Shown piece after piece: positions 10,013 to 19,859 of a stretch of 64,000 bases of DNA. Position 1 is the first letter of the stretch, and each line of letters begins with the position of its first letter. Below the pieces are notes generated by a model. That model did no database searches and had not been told where the DNA came from. It saw only the letters and a program-made list of their open reading frames with translations. Origin of the DNA: Fictibacillus terranigra (GTDB lineage Bacteria > Bacillota > Bacilli > Bacillales > Fictibacillaceae); contig NZ_JAUHLN010000001.1 of the NCBI RefSeq assembly GCF_030412265.1, positions 1,371,438 to 1,435,437 on the forward strand, read 5' to 3'. The position numbers and the translations under genes were made by a program.

Positions 10013-11311
10013 ATGGTGAAAAAGAGCAAGATACTTACGTTTTTTATAATCTTTGCCGTCATTGTCGGTCTGATCGGAATGACAACGAAGGGGATTGTAA
10101 AAAATATTAAGCTCGGTCTGGATTTACAAGGGGGATTTGAAGTTCTTTATGATGTAAAACCGGCCAAGGAAGGGCAAAAAATTACAGATGATGTTCTAAA
10201 AAGTGCCGTACAAGCCCTTGATCGACGGGTAAACGTACTCGGTGTTTCTGAGCCGAACATCACCATTGAAGGGAAAAACAGGATTCGTGTTCAGCTTGCA
10301 GGAATCAAGGATCAGAACAAAGCAAGAAAACTCCTTTCTACACAGGCGCAGCTGACGTTCCGTGACGTCAATGATAAGGTTTTGCTTGATGGCTCCGACC
10401 TTAAAGGGGGAGGTTCAAAAGTTACCTTTAACCAGCAAAATCAGCCGATCGTACAGCTGACCCTGAAAGATCCGAATAAGTTTGGAAAAGTCACCAAAAA
10501 AGTCATGAACATGGGGCCTGGACAAAATCAGCTCGTGATCTGGCTTGATTATCAGAAAGGTGATTCATATAAAGAAGAGGCAACAAAGAAAAACCCAAAA
10601 TTTATCTCAGCCCCATCTGTTAACAGTGAACTTGATCAAAAAACGGTGGTTATCGAAGGCCGTTTTACCCAGGAAGAAGCGAAAAACCTCTCTGAGATTC
10701 TGAATGCAGGCGCACTTCCTGTTAAGCTGCATGAGAATTATTCAAATTCTGTCGGTGCTAAATTTGGTAAACAGGCTTTGAACGAAACAGTAACAGCCGG
10801 AATTATCGGTATCGCACTCGTCTTCCTTTTCATGGCTTTTTACTACCGGTTCCCAGGCTTGATCGCTATCGTAACTCTCAGCTTCTATATCTACTTAAAT
10901 CTTCTCATCTTTGACTGGATGGATGCAGTACTGACTCTCCCGGGAATCGCAGCCTTTATCCTGGGGGTAGGTATGGCTGTTGATGCAAATATTATAACGG
11001 CTGAAAGAATAAAGGAAGAGATCCGTTCAGGAAAATCCATCGCTTCCGCTTTTAAGGCAGGTTCGAAGCGCTCGTTTGCTCCGATCTTTGATGCGAATTT
11101 AACTTCCATCATTACAGCCTCAGTTCTATTTGCATACGGAACAAGCTCCGTTAAGGGATTTGCTCTCGTACTTATCGTGAGTGTTGTAACGAGCTTCTTT
11201 ACAAACGTGTATGTATCCCGAATTTTGCTTGGCCTCTGGGTAAACAGCAAATTCCTGAACAAAAAACCGGGTTACTTCGGAGTGAAAGAGAGTGATATAC
11301 ATGAGCTTTAG
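10013..11311 (+). CDS. secD: Protein translocase subunit SecD
   Basis: SecD with SecF uses the proton motive force to pull secreted proteins out of SecYEG. The 432-residue protein has an N-terminal helix (ILTFFIIFAVIVGLIGMTTKGIV), the signature LGLDLQGGFEVLYDV, an extracytoplasmic domain, and five or so C-terminal membrane helices with AFILGVGMAVDANIITAERIKEE. It stops at 11309-11311, inside the start of secF. B. subtilis has a single fused SecDF; here the two halves are separate genes in different frames. Confidence 0.95.
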   Translation: MVKKSKILTFFIIFAVIVGLIGMTTKGIVKNIKLGLDLQGGFEVLYDVKPAKEGQKITDDVLKSAVQALDRRVNVLGVSEPNITIEGKNRIRVQLAGIKDQNKARKLLSTQAQLTFRDVNDKVLLDGSDLKGGGSKVTFNQQNQPIVQLTLKDPNKFGKVTKKVMNMGPGQNQLVIWLDYQKGDSYKEEATKKNPKFISAPSVNSELDQKTVVIEGRFTQEEAKNLSEILNAGALPVKLHENYSNSVGAKFGKQALNETVTAGIIGIALVFLFMAFYYRFPGLIAIVTLSFYIYLNLLIFDWMDAVLTLPGIAAFILGVGMAVDANIITAERIKEEIRSGKSIASAFKAGSKRSFAPIFDANLTSIITASVLFAYGTSSVKGFALVLIVSVVTSFFTNVYVSRILLGLWVNSKFLNKKPGYFGVKESDIHEL

Positions 11312-12221
11312 AAACCCGAATTTTCATTTTGATGTTGTTAAACAACGGAAGAAATTCTTTATTTTCTCCTCTCTTTTGACCATCATTGGGCTTATTTGCC
11401 TTTTAACTATAGGTTTAAAGCTTAGCATTGATTTTGAAAGCGGAACGAAAATAGAATTCAGCGGGAAGCAGTTAAATGCTGCTGAAATCACAAAGGACTT
11501 TGAGGGGATGGGCCTTAAACCGGACGGCCAGCCCGTAATCTCTGGCAAAAACAGTAACAGAGCAACGGTATCTTTTGTTGGTATGCTCTCTCGTGAAGAA
11601 GTCGCAAAAGTAAATACAGTGATCAAACAAAAATATGGAGATCAGCCAAATATCAATACGGTATCACCAACGGTAGGGCGGGAGCTGGCAAGAAATGCCC
11701 TCATCTCTGTGCTGATCGCCTCCATTGGAATCATCATCTACATCAGTCTCCGTTTTGAATGGCTGATGTCGCTGGCTGCTGTAATCGGACTGCTGCATAA
11801 TGCGTTTCTGATTGTCGCGGTGTTCAGTATTTTGCGTCTCGAAGTCGACCTGACGTTCATCGCTGCCGTATTAACCATCGTAGGTTACTCTGTTCATGAT
11901 ACGATCATTACGTTTGACCGGATACGTGAGAACATGAAGTTTACGAAGGTGAAAAACGTTGAGACCCTATATAAGGTGATCAACGACAGTATCATGCAGA
12001 CACTCACCCGATCGATTAATACGGTATTTGCCGTTGTGTTGACGGTAGTCGCATTGCTCATCTTCGGAAACCAGTCCATCATGAACTTCTCAATTGCACT
12101 GTTAATCGGTCTCATTTTCGGTACGTATGCATCCATATGTATCGCCTCTCAGTTATGGTTTGTTTTTAAATCCAGACAGCTCAAAAAGCTAAAATTTAAA
12201 TCTGCCAATAATCAGGCCTAG
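11301..12221 (+). CDS. secF: Protein translocase subunit SecF
   Basis: The 306-residue protein has six predicted membrane helices and family motifs SIDFESGTKIEFSG and VDLTFIAAVLTIVGYSVHDTIITFDRIREN, the latter containing the proton-path Asp of transmembrane helix 4. ATG 11301 is preferred over GTG 11292. It overlaps the secD stop by 11 nt and AAAGAGAG lies in front of it. The SecD and SecF lengths together (738 residues) are close to a fused Bacillus SecDF. Confidence 0.94.
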   Translation: MSFRNPNFHFDVVKQRKKFFIFSSLLTIIGLICLLTIGLKLSIDFESGTKIEFSGKQLNAAEITKDFEGMGLKPDGQPVISGKNSNRATVSFVGMLSREEVAKVNTVIKQKYGDQPNINTVSPTVGRELARNALISVLIASIGIIIYISLRFEWLMSLAAVIGLLHNAFLIVAVFSILRLEVDLTFIAAVLTIVGYSVHDTIITFDRIRENMKFTKVKNVETLYKVINDSIMQTLTRSINTVFAVVLTVVALLIFGNQSIMNFSIALLIGLIFGTYASICIASQLWFVFKSRQLKKLKFKSANNQA

Positions 12222-12228
12222 GAATTCA

Positions 12229-12257
12229 TTGTCACCTTGTAACCCATTTTGTATAAT
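12229..12257 (+). promoter_or_regulatory. Sigma-A promoter for recJ
   Basis: TTGTCA (12229-12234), 17-nt spacer, TATAAT (12252-12257), about 25 nt before the recJ ATG. Confidence 0.82.
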
Positions 12258-12282
12258 AAATAGGTTATGAGGTGATTTTTCT

Positions 12283-14613
12283 ATGTTAAATGCACGAACG
12301 AGGTGGAATGTTCAAACTTTAGATGAAGATAAAGTGCAAGAACTGGCCTCTTCTTTAAAAATCCCGAAGTTGGTTGCCAACCTTTTAGTTGCAAGGGGAT
12401 TGGAAACAAAAGCAAGTGCACAACAATTTTTATCCGCCGGAACGGAGGCTTTCCATGATCCCTTCTTAATGGATGGGATGAAAGAAGCTGTGGACCGGAT
12501 TCAACAGGCGATTGCCGGTCAGGAAAAGATTCTTGTTTTTGGTGATTATGATGCAGATGGGGTAAGCAGTACATCTGTCATGGTTTATACATTAAAGGCG
12601 TTGAACGCTAATTTTGATTTTTACATACCTAATCGGTTTACAGAAGGCTATGGGCCGAATGAACCCGCATTGAGATGGGCGAAGGAACAAGGATTCAGTC
12701 TTGTAATTACAGTTGATACGGGGATTTCTGCCGTAAACGAGGCTCGTGCCGCAAAAGAGATCGGCTTGGATTTCATTGTCACAGACCATCATGAACCGCC
12801 ACCTGTTCTGCCTGATGCGTATAGTATTATCAATCCCAAAAAACCAGGGTGTCCGTATCCTTTTAAAGGGCTTGCCGGAGTAGGTGTCGCTTTTAAAGTT
12901 GCGCATGCTCTGCTGGGAAATGCTCCTCTGCACTTATTGGATATCGCCTGCATAGGAACGATCGCGGATCTTGTTCCTCTCGTGGATGAAAACCGGATCA
13001 TTGCAAAAGAAGGAATAAAAGCGCTGGAGAGAACAACCAAGACCGGATTAAAGGCACTCCTTGAAGTTGCTGGTTTAAAAGATACAGCGCTTAATGCAGA
13101 ACATGTCGGGTTTGCGATCGGCCCCCGTGTAAATGCGGCAGGAAGACTTGATTCTGCGGTTCCGGCCGTGCACCTTTTTACGACAGATGACAAAGAGGAA
13201 GCTGCCATGCTTGCAGCTGAAATTGATCAATTGAACAAAACGAGGCAAACGATCGTATCCGAGATCACAAAGGAAGCCGTTGAAATGGTGGAACAGAAGT
13301 ATCCGCCTGAAGAAAATAATGTACTTGTTGTAGCCAAGGAAGGCTGGAACGCAGGAGTCATCGGAATCGTTGCATCGCGCTTGGTTGAAAAGTTCTACCG
13401 TCCGACGATTGTGTTGAGCATTGATGAAGAGAAAGGTCTCGCCAAGGGATCAGCGAGGAGCATTGAAGGCTTTGATATGTTTGAGAACCTATCATTGAGC
13501 CGTGATATACTTCCGCACTTTGGAGGGCATCCTATGGCGGCTGGCATGACCCTGGCAGCGAGTGATCTGGAAGAGCTGAGAACCAGGCTGAACCGGCAGG
13601 CTGGCGAACAATTAACAGAAGAAGACTTTAAACCGGTCACGTTCATCGATCTGGAATGCTCCCTTGATGAGGTTACCATTGAAACGATCGAACAAATGAA
13701 CAAGCTGGCACCTTTTGGCGTGAACAATCCGACTCCCCGCGTGCTCATTCCTTATGTTAGAATCGGTGAGATCAAGAAGATCGGCAGCCAGTCGAATCAT
13801 CTAAAAATCCAATTCTCTGATGGGCAAAAAAAGCTCGATGCGATCGGTTTCCATAAAGGCCCTCTGATGGACGAGCTAAGCTACCATTCACCTGTATCGG
13901 CAGTCGGAGAGCTGTCGATTAATGAATGGAACGGATTTCGTAAACCACAGCTGATGCTAAGCGATCTGGCCGTTAAGGAATGGCAATTATTTGATCTCCG
14001 GGGAATTAGGGATGTTCAGAAAAAAATGGCCGGTCTTCCCAAGAACAAAGTGCTGTTCATTGCCTTTAATGCAGAAACGAAGTCACATCCAGCATTTTCG
14101 GACATGATCGATCAGATCCGCCTTTATCCGCAGGAAAAAGAGGATGTTCATTTTCAAGGAAAGTATGTAGTTTTCCTCGATGTGCCGAAAACAAGAGAAG
14201 AATTCTTTTATCTGCTCGAAAGCAATCCAGAACCGGAAAGAACCTATGTTATCTTCCATCAGGAAAATGATCAGTTCTTTTCATCTGTCCCGACAAGAGA
14301 GCAGTTTAGATGGTTCTATGCATTTTTAACAAAACGGAAAACATTTGATGCCGACAAGCATGGAGAAGAGCTGGCAAGACTTAAAGGCTGGTCGCGTGAA
14401 GCAGTGCCCTTTATGTCAAAAGTGTTTTTTGAGCTGGATTTTGTTACAATAGAAGATGGTGTTATTTCGATTAATGACCGCCCTGACAAAAAAGACCTGA
14501 AGCATTCATATACATATAGGAGTAAATTGGAACAAGCGGAGATTGAAAATCAACTTGTCTATTCTTCCTATCAAGATTTGAAGAACTGCTTTGATCAGTT
14601 TACAGGGAAATAA
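12283..14613 (+). CDS. recJ: Single-stranded-DNA-specific 5'-3' exonuclease RecJ
   Basis: RecJ degrades single-stranded DNA from 5' ends during recombination and mismatch or base-excision repair. The 776-residue protein has the DHH-phosphoesterase motifs DYDADG (88-93) and DHH (168-170), then DHHA1 with GGHPMAAGMTL near residue 412. An OB domain and the long C-terminal extension usual in Bacillus RecJ follow. GAGGTG lies before the ATG at 12283. The gene begins the recJ-apt-relA stretch and has its own promoter. Confidence 0.96.
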   Translation: MLNARTRWNVQTLDEDKVQELASSLKIPKLVANLLVARGLETKASAQQFLSAGTEAFHDPFLMDGMKEAVDRIQQAIAGQEKILVFGDYDADGVSSTSVMVYTLKALNANFDFYIPNRFTEGYGPNEPALRWAKEQGFSLVITVDTGISAVNEARAAKEIGLDFIVTDHHEPPPVLPDAYSIINPKKPGCPYPFKGLAGVGVAFKVAHALLGNAPLHLLDIACIGTIADLVPLVDENRIIAKEGIKALERTTKTGLKALLEVAGLKDTALNAEHVGFAIGPRVNAAGRLDSAVPAVHLFTTDDKEEAAMLAAEIDQLNKTRQTIVSEITKEAVEMVEQKYPPEENNVLVVAKEGWNAGVIGIVASRLVEKFYRPTIVLSIDEEKGLAKGSARSIEGFDMFENLSLSRDILPHFGGHPMAAGMTLAASDLEELRTRLNRQAGEQLTEEDFKPVTFIDLECSLDEVTIETIEQMNKLAPFGVNNPTPRVLIPYVRIGEIKKIGSQSNHLKIQFSDGQKKLDAIGFHKGPLMDELSYHSPVSAVGELSINEWNGFRKPQLMLSDLAVKEWQLFDLRGIRDVQKKMAGLPKNKVLFIAFNAETKSHPAFSDMIDQIRLYPQEKEDVHFQGKYVVFLDVPKTREEFFYLLESNPEPERTYVIFHQENDQFFSSVPTREQFRWFYAFLTKRKTFDADKHGEELARLKGWSREAVPFMSKVFFELDFVTIEDGVISINDRPDKKDLKHSYTYRSKLEQAEIENQLVYSSYQDLKNCFDQFTGK

Positions 14614-14643
14614 TCAGGCGTTAATACAGGAGGAAAAAAGAAG

Positions 14644-15156
14644 ATGGATTACAAAAAATATATCTCTGTTGTGGATGATTTTCCGCTTAAGGGCATTCGG
14701 TTTAAAGACATCACAACACTGATGCAAGATGGAGAAGCTTACGCTAAAGCGGTGGATGATATTGCTGATTATGCTAAGGATCTCAACATCGATGTGATTG
14801 TAGGCCCGGAAGCAAGGGGCTTTATTGTGGGATGCCCGGTAGCTTATAAATTAGGGCTTGGTTTTGTGCCGGTTCGAAAAGATGGAAAACTTCCCCGTGA
14901 AGTGGTAAAAGTAAGCTATGGTCTTGAATACGGCAAAGACGTCTTGACCATGCACAAGGATTCTATTAAACCTGGCCAAAGAGTTCTGATCACGGACGAT
15001 CTTCTGGCAACAGGCGGAACGATAGGTGCGACGATTCAGCTCGTTGAAGAACTCGGCGGTGTTGTGGCAGGGATCGCTTTCATGATTGAACTTACGTATT
15101 TGGATGGACGCGAAAAGTTATCCGGATATGATATTTTTACGTTAACGCAATATTAA
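14644..15156 (+). CDS. apt: Adenine phosphoribosyltransferase
   Basis: Apt salvages adenine with PRPP to AMP. The 170-residue protein carries the PRPP-binding motif [13 protein letters not shown] at residues 114-126 and the N-terminal [23 protein letters not shown] precedes the ATG 30 nt after recJ. In Bacillus apt is followed by relA; here a terminator and a new promoter separate them. Confidence 0.96.
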   Translation: MDYKKYISVVDDFPLKGIRFKDITTLMQDGEAYAKAVDDIADYAKDLNIDVIVGPEARGFIVGCPVAYKLGLGFVPVRKDGKLPREVVKVSYGLEYGKDVLTMHKDSIKPGQRVLITDDLLATGGTIGATIQLVEELGGVVAGIAFMIELTYLDGREKLSGYDIFTLTQY

Positions 15157-15163
15157 AAGATCG

Positions 15164-15201
15164 AAAGGGTGCTCACCGATGACGGGGTACTCTTTCTTTT
15201 T
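15164..15201 (+). terminator. Terminator after apt
   Basis: AAAGGGTGCTC (15164-15174) pairs, with some G-U pairs, with GGGTACTCTTT (15185-15195), followed by CTTTTT. Confidence 0.7.
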
Positions 15202-15248
15202 CATATGGAATTGTAAATAAAGGAAATTCGACAATTTTCGGTTTTTAC

Positions 15249-15277
15249 TTTACAGCTTCGCATTTTTTCATGATAAT
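15249..15277 (+). promoter_or_regulatory. Putative sigma-A promoter for relA
   Basis: TTTACA (15249-15254), 17-nt spacer, GATAAT (15272-15277). Confidence 0.55.
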
Positions 15278-15314
15278 AGAAGCAATATACAATTTTTGAC
15301 GTTAGGTGATTTTC

Positions 15315-17495
15315 ATGACCATAGATGAAGTATTAAAAAATGCGGAAACTTATCTTTCCGATGACGATATACAGCTTTTACGAAAAGCGTATGAATACGC
15401 AAAAGATGCGCATGAAGGCCAGTTCCGAAAATCGGGTGAACCATACATTCAGCATCCGGTGGAAGTTGCTGGTATTCTTGTCGATCTTCAAATGGATCCG
15501 GTAACTGTTGCAGCCGGGTTTCTTCATGATGTAGTGGAAGACACGCCGATTACACTGAAGGATATCAGCGATCGGTTCAATGAAGAAGTGGCCATGCTCG
15601 TGGATGGCGTCACGAAACTGAAGAAGATCAAGTTTAAGTCAAAAGAAGAGCAGCAAGCTGAAAATCACCGTAAAATGTTCGTAGCAATGGCTCAGGATAT
15701 CCGCTGTATTTTGATCAAACTGGCTGACCGCCTTCATAACATGCGGACACTCAAGCATATGCCAAAAGAAAAACAGATTCAAAAAGCGAATGAAACGCTT
15801 GAAATATTTGCTCCACTGGCACACAGGCTCGGGATCTCCACCATTAAGTGGGAACTCGAGGATGTTTCTTTACGATACTTAAATCCACAGCAGTATTATC
15901 GGATTGTTAATCTGATGAAACAAAAGCGGGCCGAACGTGAGCAATATGTCCAGGAAGTCATGGGCGAGATCAGCAGCCGGCTGTCTGAAGTTCAGATCAA
16001 GGCGGATATTTCCGGACGTCCGAAGCACATTTACAGCATCTACCGAAAAATGGTGAAGCAGAACAAACAGTTTAATGAAATCTATGATCTCCTTGCTGTC
16101 AGGGTCATTGTTCATAACATTAAAGACTGCTATGCGGCTTTAGGCATCATTCATACGGCTTGGAAGCCGATGCCAGGCCGTTTTAAAGATTATATCGCTA
16201 TGCCGAAAGCTAATATGTACCAGTCTCTTCATACGACCGTCATTGGTCCTAAAGGAGATCCTCTTGAGGTTCAGATCCGTACAAGCGAGATGCATAGGGT
16301 TGCCGAGTACGGGATCGCGGCTCACTGGGCATATAAAGAAGGATCAAAAAAAGCTCCGGTCAACACGTTTGAAAATAAGTTAACGTGGTTCAGAGAAATT
16401 CTTGAATGGCAGAACGATGTGGCGGACGCCGAAGAGTTCATGGAATCACTAAAAGTGGATTTATTTTCTGATATGGTGTTCGTGTTTACTCCAAAAGGAG
16501 ATGTTATTGAACTTCCTGCAGGCTCGGTGCCGCTGGATTTTGCGTACCGCATCCATACAGAGATCGGAAACCGCTGCATAGGCGCCAAAGTAAACGGCAA
16601 GATGGTTACCCTCGATTATACCCTGAAAACCGGTGATATTATTGAGATCATGACGAGTAAGCATTCATACGGTCCAAGCCAGGACTGGCTAAAGATTACT
16701 CAGAGCTCTCACGCAAAAAATAAAATCCGCCAGTTTTTCAAGAGAGAACGCCGTGAAGAGAACGTAGCCAAGGGAAAAGAGATGATTGAAAAAGAAGTTA
16801 CCGGACGGGGCTTCGAGCTGAAGGATGTATTTACGCAGGAAAACCTTCAGACGGTCATCAGAAAATATAATTTTGCGAACGAAGAAGATATGTATGCTGC
16901 TGTCGGATATAACGGAATTACGGGTGCACAGATCGCCACAAGGCTGACAGATAAACTGCGCCGCAAAAAAGATCAGGAACAGGAAAATAAAGAAATTCTT
17001 GAAGCGATCACCGAATCAAAGAGCCTGCCATCGGCCAGAAAAACGGATTCAGGAATTGTCGTAAAAGGAATCGACAACCTTCTTATCCGCCTTTCAAAAT
17101 GCTGCAATCCTGTGCCGGGCGACGAAATTGTCGGATATATAACGAAAGGCCGCGGTGTCTCCGTTCACCGCAAAGACTGTGTCAACGTCAACACCGGAGA
17201 TGCTCAAGTAAGACTCCTGCCTGTCGAATGGGAAGGCAGCATCGAAAAACCGAAGAGCTACAACGTAGATATTGAAATCAACGGATTTGACCGAAGAGGC
17301 CTTCTCAATGAAGTACTCCATGCTGTAGGTGAAACGAAAACGAATATTACAGCTGTTTCAGGACGTTCAGACCGCAACAAGATGGCGACGATCAGTATGT
17401 CCATTTCCATTCAGAATGTGAACCACCTTCAAAAAGTAGTAGAACGGATCAAACAGATCCCGGATATCTACGCGGTTCGCCGTGTAATGCAATAA
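15315..17495 (+). CDS. relA: Bifunctional (p)ppGpp synthetase/hydrolase Rel
   Basis: This is the long RSH enzyme that makes and degrades (p)ppGpp in the stringent response. From ATG 15315 it has 726 residues. Domains in order are: HD hydrolase with intact His71-Asp72 (FLHDVVEDT), synthetase domain ([20 protein letters not shown]), TGS ([22 protein letters not shown]), zinc-finger/CC region ([13 protein letters not shown]) and C-terminal ACT. Both catalytic halves therefore look active. GTG 15306 in the same frame is an alternative start but would overlap the TAGGTG ribosome site. dtd follows after a short gap. Confidence 0.97.
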   Translation: MTIDEVLKNAETYLSDDDIQLLRKAYEYAKDAHEGQFRKSGEPYIQHPVEVAGILVDLQMDPVTVAAGFLHDVVEDTPITLKDISDRFNEEVAMLVDGVTKLKKIKFKSKEEQQAENHRKMFVAMAQDIRCILIKLADRLHNMRTLKHMPKEKQIQKANETLEIFAPLAHRLGISTIKWELEDVSLRYLNPQQYYRIVNLMKQKRAEREQYVQEVMGEISSRLSEVQIKADISGRPKHIYSIYRKMVKQNKQFNEIYDLLAVRVIVHNIKDCYAALGIIHTAWKPMPGRFKDYIAMPKANMYQSLHTTVIGPKGDPLEVQIRTSEMHRVAEYGIAAHWAYKEGSKKAPVNTFENKLTWFREILEWQNDVADAEEFMESLKVDLFSDMVFVFTPKGDVIELPAGSVPLDFAYRIHTEIGNRCIGAKVNGKMVTLDYTLKTGDIIEIMTSKHSYGPSQDWLKITQSSHAKNKIRQFFKRERREENVAKGKEMIEKEVTGRGFELKDVFTQENLQTVIRKYNFANEEDMYAAVGYNGITGAQIATRLTDKLRRKKDQEQENKEILEAITESKSLPSARKTDSGIVVKGIDNLLIRLSKCCNPVPGDEIVGYITKGRGVSVHRKDCVNVNTGDAQVRLLPVEWEGSIEKPKSYNVDIEINGFDRRGLLNEVLHAVGETKTNITAVSGRSDRNKMATISMSISIQNVNHLQKVVERIKQIPDIYAVRRVMQ

Positions 17496-17518
17496 CGATA
17501 GACATAAAGGAGAGCGAC

Positions 17519-17962
17519 ATGCGAATAGTACTGCAGCGCGTCACAGAAGCTGCCGTTACGGTAGAAGACAACGTCGTTGGCCAGATCGGCCATGGCTTGA
17601 TGCTTCTGGTCGGAGTGACGCATGAAGACACAGAAAAGGATGCGGCTTATCTTGCTGAGAAAGCTGTAAACCTCCGCATATTTGAAGATGAACAGGAAAA
17701 GATGAACCTATCCCTGCTGGATGTAGCAGGATCCATACTTTCCATTTCACAGTTTACCTTGTTTGGTGATTGCAGAAAGGGCCGCCGCCCGAATTTTATG
17801 GCTGCTGCCAAACCGGATCAGGCGTCTGTTTTGTATGAAAAATTTAATGCTCTGCTCCGTGAAAAAGGGATTACAGTGGAAACCGGAATCTTTGGAGCGA
17901 TGATGGATGTATCGTTTACGAACAATGGCCCGGTAACACTCATCCTCGACAGCAAAGAATAA
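17519..17962 (+). CDS. dtd: D-aminoacyl-tRNA deacylase
   Basis: Dtd hydrolyses D-amino acids, and glycine from tRNA(Ala), preventing misincorporation. The 147-residue protein has both catalytic signatures: SQFTLFGD at 77-84 and the GPVT Gly-cisPro motif variant at 137-140. AAGGAGAG precedes the ATG. It is in the same operon as relA, as in other Bacilli. Confidence 0.95.
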   Translation: MRIVLQRVTEAAVTVEDNVVGQIGHGLMLLVGVTHEDTEKDAAYLAEKAVNLRIFEDEQEKMNLSLLDVAGSILSISQFTLFGDCRKGRRPNFMAAAKPDQASVLYEKFNALLREKGITVETGIFGAMMDVSFTNNGPVTLILDSKE

Positions 17963-18014
17963 GCTGTTTTAAACTTTCGCCTTTTGGAAAAGATAAGTAA
18001 AAGGTGAAAGGAAG

Positions 18015-18194
18015 ATGAAAATGCGGAACGGAGAAAAGGGAGAACATGTCAATGCCCATGTCAACCAGCTGATGGGAATTGATTTTCATGATTTTATACA
18101 AAAGGAAGCTTCTTCAAGCACGATGGAACTCGCTGAAGAGTTTGGTGTTCCTCTTCGCAGTGTGATCAGCCTTCGCAAAAAAATAAAACGATGA
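18015..18194 (+). CDS. 59-residue protein with a helix-turn-helix-like C-terminus
   Basis: ATG 18015, or ATG 18021 two codons later, follows GAAAGGAAG. The small basic protein ends with STMELAEEFGVPLRSVISLRKKIKR, which has the spacing of a sigma-70 region 4 or MerR-like helix-turn-helix. A small protein of this size is present just before hisS in B. subtilis too (yrzK region), but I cannot confirm the family from memory. It lies immediately upstream of the hisS T-box promoter. No signal peptide or membrane segment is seen. Confidence 0.6.
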   Translation: MKMRNGEKGEHVNAHVNQLMGIDFHDFIQKEASSSTMELAEEFGVPLRSVISLRKKIKR

Positions 18195-18217
18195 CGTAAA
18201 GTTTTTTGTAAAAGGGA

Positions 18218-18246
18218 TTGACATTGCTGTTTTTGATGAGTAAGAT
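18218..18246 (+). promoter_or_regulatory. Sigma-A promoter of the hisS-aspS T-box transcript
   Basis: TTGACA (18218-18223), 17-nt spacer, TAAGAT (18241-18246). Confidence 0.75.
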
Positions 18247-18252
18247 AAATAA

Positions 18253-18536
18253 CAATTCAATGAAATCACCAGTGACGGAGAAAAGTAGGTAAACCCCACA
18301 TGCCAAGAGAGGAAATGCCATAGGCTGCAAGCATTTCTGCATGATGATTTAGTGAAAGACACTCCTGAGGTTTCAATTCGAACGGAAAATGGACAATGCC
18401 CAGTAGAGTTGGACGCATGCATGCGTTATTTGCATTTTGTGAGCGGAAGCATGAGCTTCAACGAGGGTGGCACCGCGGGTATATAACTCCCGTCCCTATT
18501 ATTATTTCGGATAATAATAGGGACGGGAGTTTTTTA
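18253..18536 (+). promoter_or_regulatory. T-box riboswitch leader of hisS-aspS with overlapping Asp/His specifier
   Basis: The T-box sequence AGGGTGGCACCGCGG is at 18464-18478. The terminator AACTCCCGTCCC...GGGACGGGAGTT plus T6 covers about 18487-18536. Stem I has the AGTA loop-E motif after GGAG and closes with CTCC. The specifier loop reads GAAA-GAC-A followed by CTCC. GACAC at 18358-18362 therefore holds GAC (Asp) in the canonical register and CAC (His) two bases later. The variable T-box base is C, which would pair with discriminator G73, the base found in tRNA(Asp); bacterial tRNA(His) has C73. The leader can thus be expected to answer at least uncharged tRNA(Asp). Confidence 0.9.
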
Positions 18537-18576
18537 TTTTTTCATTGATTAACGAGGATTCAAGGAGGAATGAAGG

Positions 18577-19845
18577 ATGGGTTATCAAATTCCGAGAGGG
18601 ACCCAGGATATTTTACCGGGTACTGTTGAAAAATGGCAATTTGTTGAGGAGAAAGCGCGAGAAATCTGCAGCAGATACAACTATAAAGAGATCAGAACAC
18701 CGATTTTTGAACATACGGAACTCTTTCTAAGAAGTGTAGGAGATACAACCGACATCGTTCAAAAAGAGATGTATACGTTCACGGACCGCGGGGAGAGAAG
18801 TTTGACACTGCGTCCTGAAGGAACAGCAAGCACGGTAAGGGCTTACGTCGAGAACAAGCTATTCGGCCTCGCTCAGCAGCCTGTAAAGCTATATTACATC
18901 GGCCCCATGTTTCGTTATGAAAGGCCTCAGGCAGGCAGGTACCGGCAGTTCGTACAATTTGGAATTGAAGCTATGGGAAGTGATGATCCATCGATCGATG
19001 CAGAAGTTATGGCACTTGCGATGGATGTCTATAAAGAGCTTGGGCTAAAGAGCCTTCGTCTCGTGCTTAACACGCTTGGAGACAAAGATAGCCGTAAAGC
19101 GCACAGAGAAGCACTCGTTGCACACTTTGAACCGCGGATTGGAGAATTCTGCCATGATTGCCAGAATCGTCTTCACACTAATCCGCTCAGAATCCTGGAC
19201 TGTAAAAAGGACCGAGATCACGAACTGATGAAAACGGCTCCTTCGATCCATGATTACTTGAACGAGGAATCAAGGAAATACTTTGAAACGGTCAAATCGA
19301 CCCTGACACAGATGGGAATTGATTATGTCATTGATCCGACACTTGTTAGGGGCTTGGATTACTATAACCATACCGCTTTTGAGATCATGAGTGATGCGGA
19401 AGGATTCGGGGCGATCACGACATTAAGCGGCGGCGGAAGATACAACGGCCTCGCTGAAGAAGTCGGCGGTCCAGCGACACCTGGAATCGGATTTGCGATG
19501 AGCCTTGAACGATTATTGCTTGCTTTGGATGCAGAGGGTGTTGAGCTGCCGATTGAAGATACGATTGACTGCTACCTTGTAACAATGGGGGATCAAGCAA
19601 AAGAAAAAGCTCCGTCACTTCTCTATCAATTCCGTAAAGCCGGATTGAAAGCAGATAAAGATTATCTGGATAAAAAGATGAAAGCCCAGTTTAAGGCGGC
19701 AGACAGGACAAAAGCCAAATTTGTAGCGGTGCTGGGAGATGATGAACTGGCAAATGGCGTCATCTCTGTGAAGGAGATGGAGTCCGGTGAACAGTCTGAA
19801 GTAGCACTCGATCAAGTTACAGAATATCTGCTGAAGCAAATTTGA
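18577..19845 (+). CDS. hisS: Histidyl-tRNA synthetase
   Basis: The 422-residue class II synthetase charges tRNA(His). It starts [14 protein letters not shown] and contains motif 2 ([15 protein letters not shown]), the histidine-specific segments [14 protein letters not shown] and GGGRYNGL, motif 3 ([15 protein letters not shown]), and a C-terminal anticodon-binding domain. AAGGAGG at 18562 and a second purine-rich GAAGG lie before ATG 18577. It is controlled by the upstream T-box and followed after 14 nt by aspS. Confidence 0.97.
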   Translation: MGYQIPRGTQDILPGTVEKWQFVEEKAREICSRYNYKEIRTPIFEHTELFLRSVGDTTDIVQKEMYTFTDRGERSLTLRPEGTASTVRAYVENKLFGLAQQPVKLYYIGPMFRYERPQAGRYRQFVQFGIEAMGSDDPSIDAEVMALAMDVYKELGLKSLRLVLNTLGDKDSRKAHREALVAHFEPRIGEFCHDCQNRLHTNPLRILDCKKDRDHELMKTAPSIHDYLNEESRKYFETVKSTLTQMGIDYVIDPTLVRGLDYYNHTAFEIMSDAEGFGAITTLSGGGRYNGLAEEVGGPATPGIGFAMSLERLLLALDAEGVELPIEDTIDCYLVTMGDQAKEKAPSLLYQFRKAGLKADKDYLDKKMKAQFKAADRTKAKFVAVLGDDELANGVISVKEMESGEQSEVALDQVTEYLLKQI

Positions 19846-19859
19846 GGAGGAATAACAAC

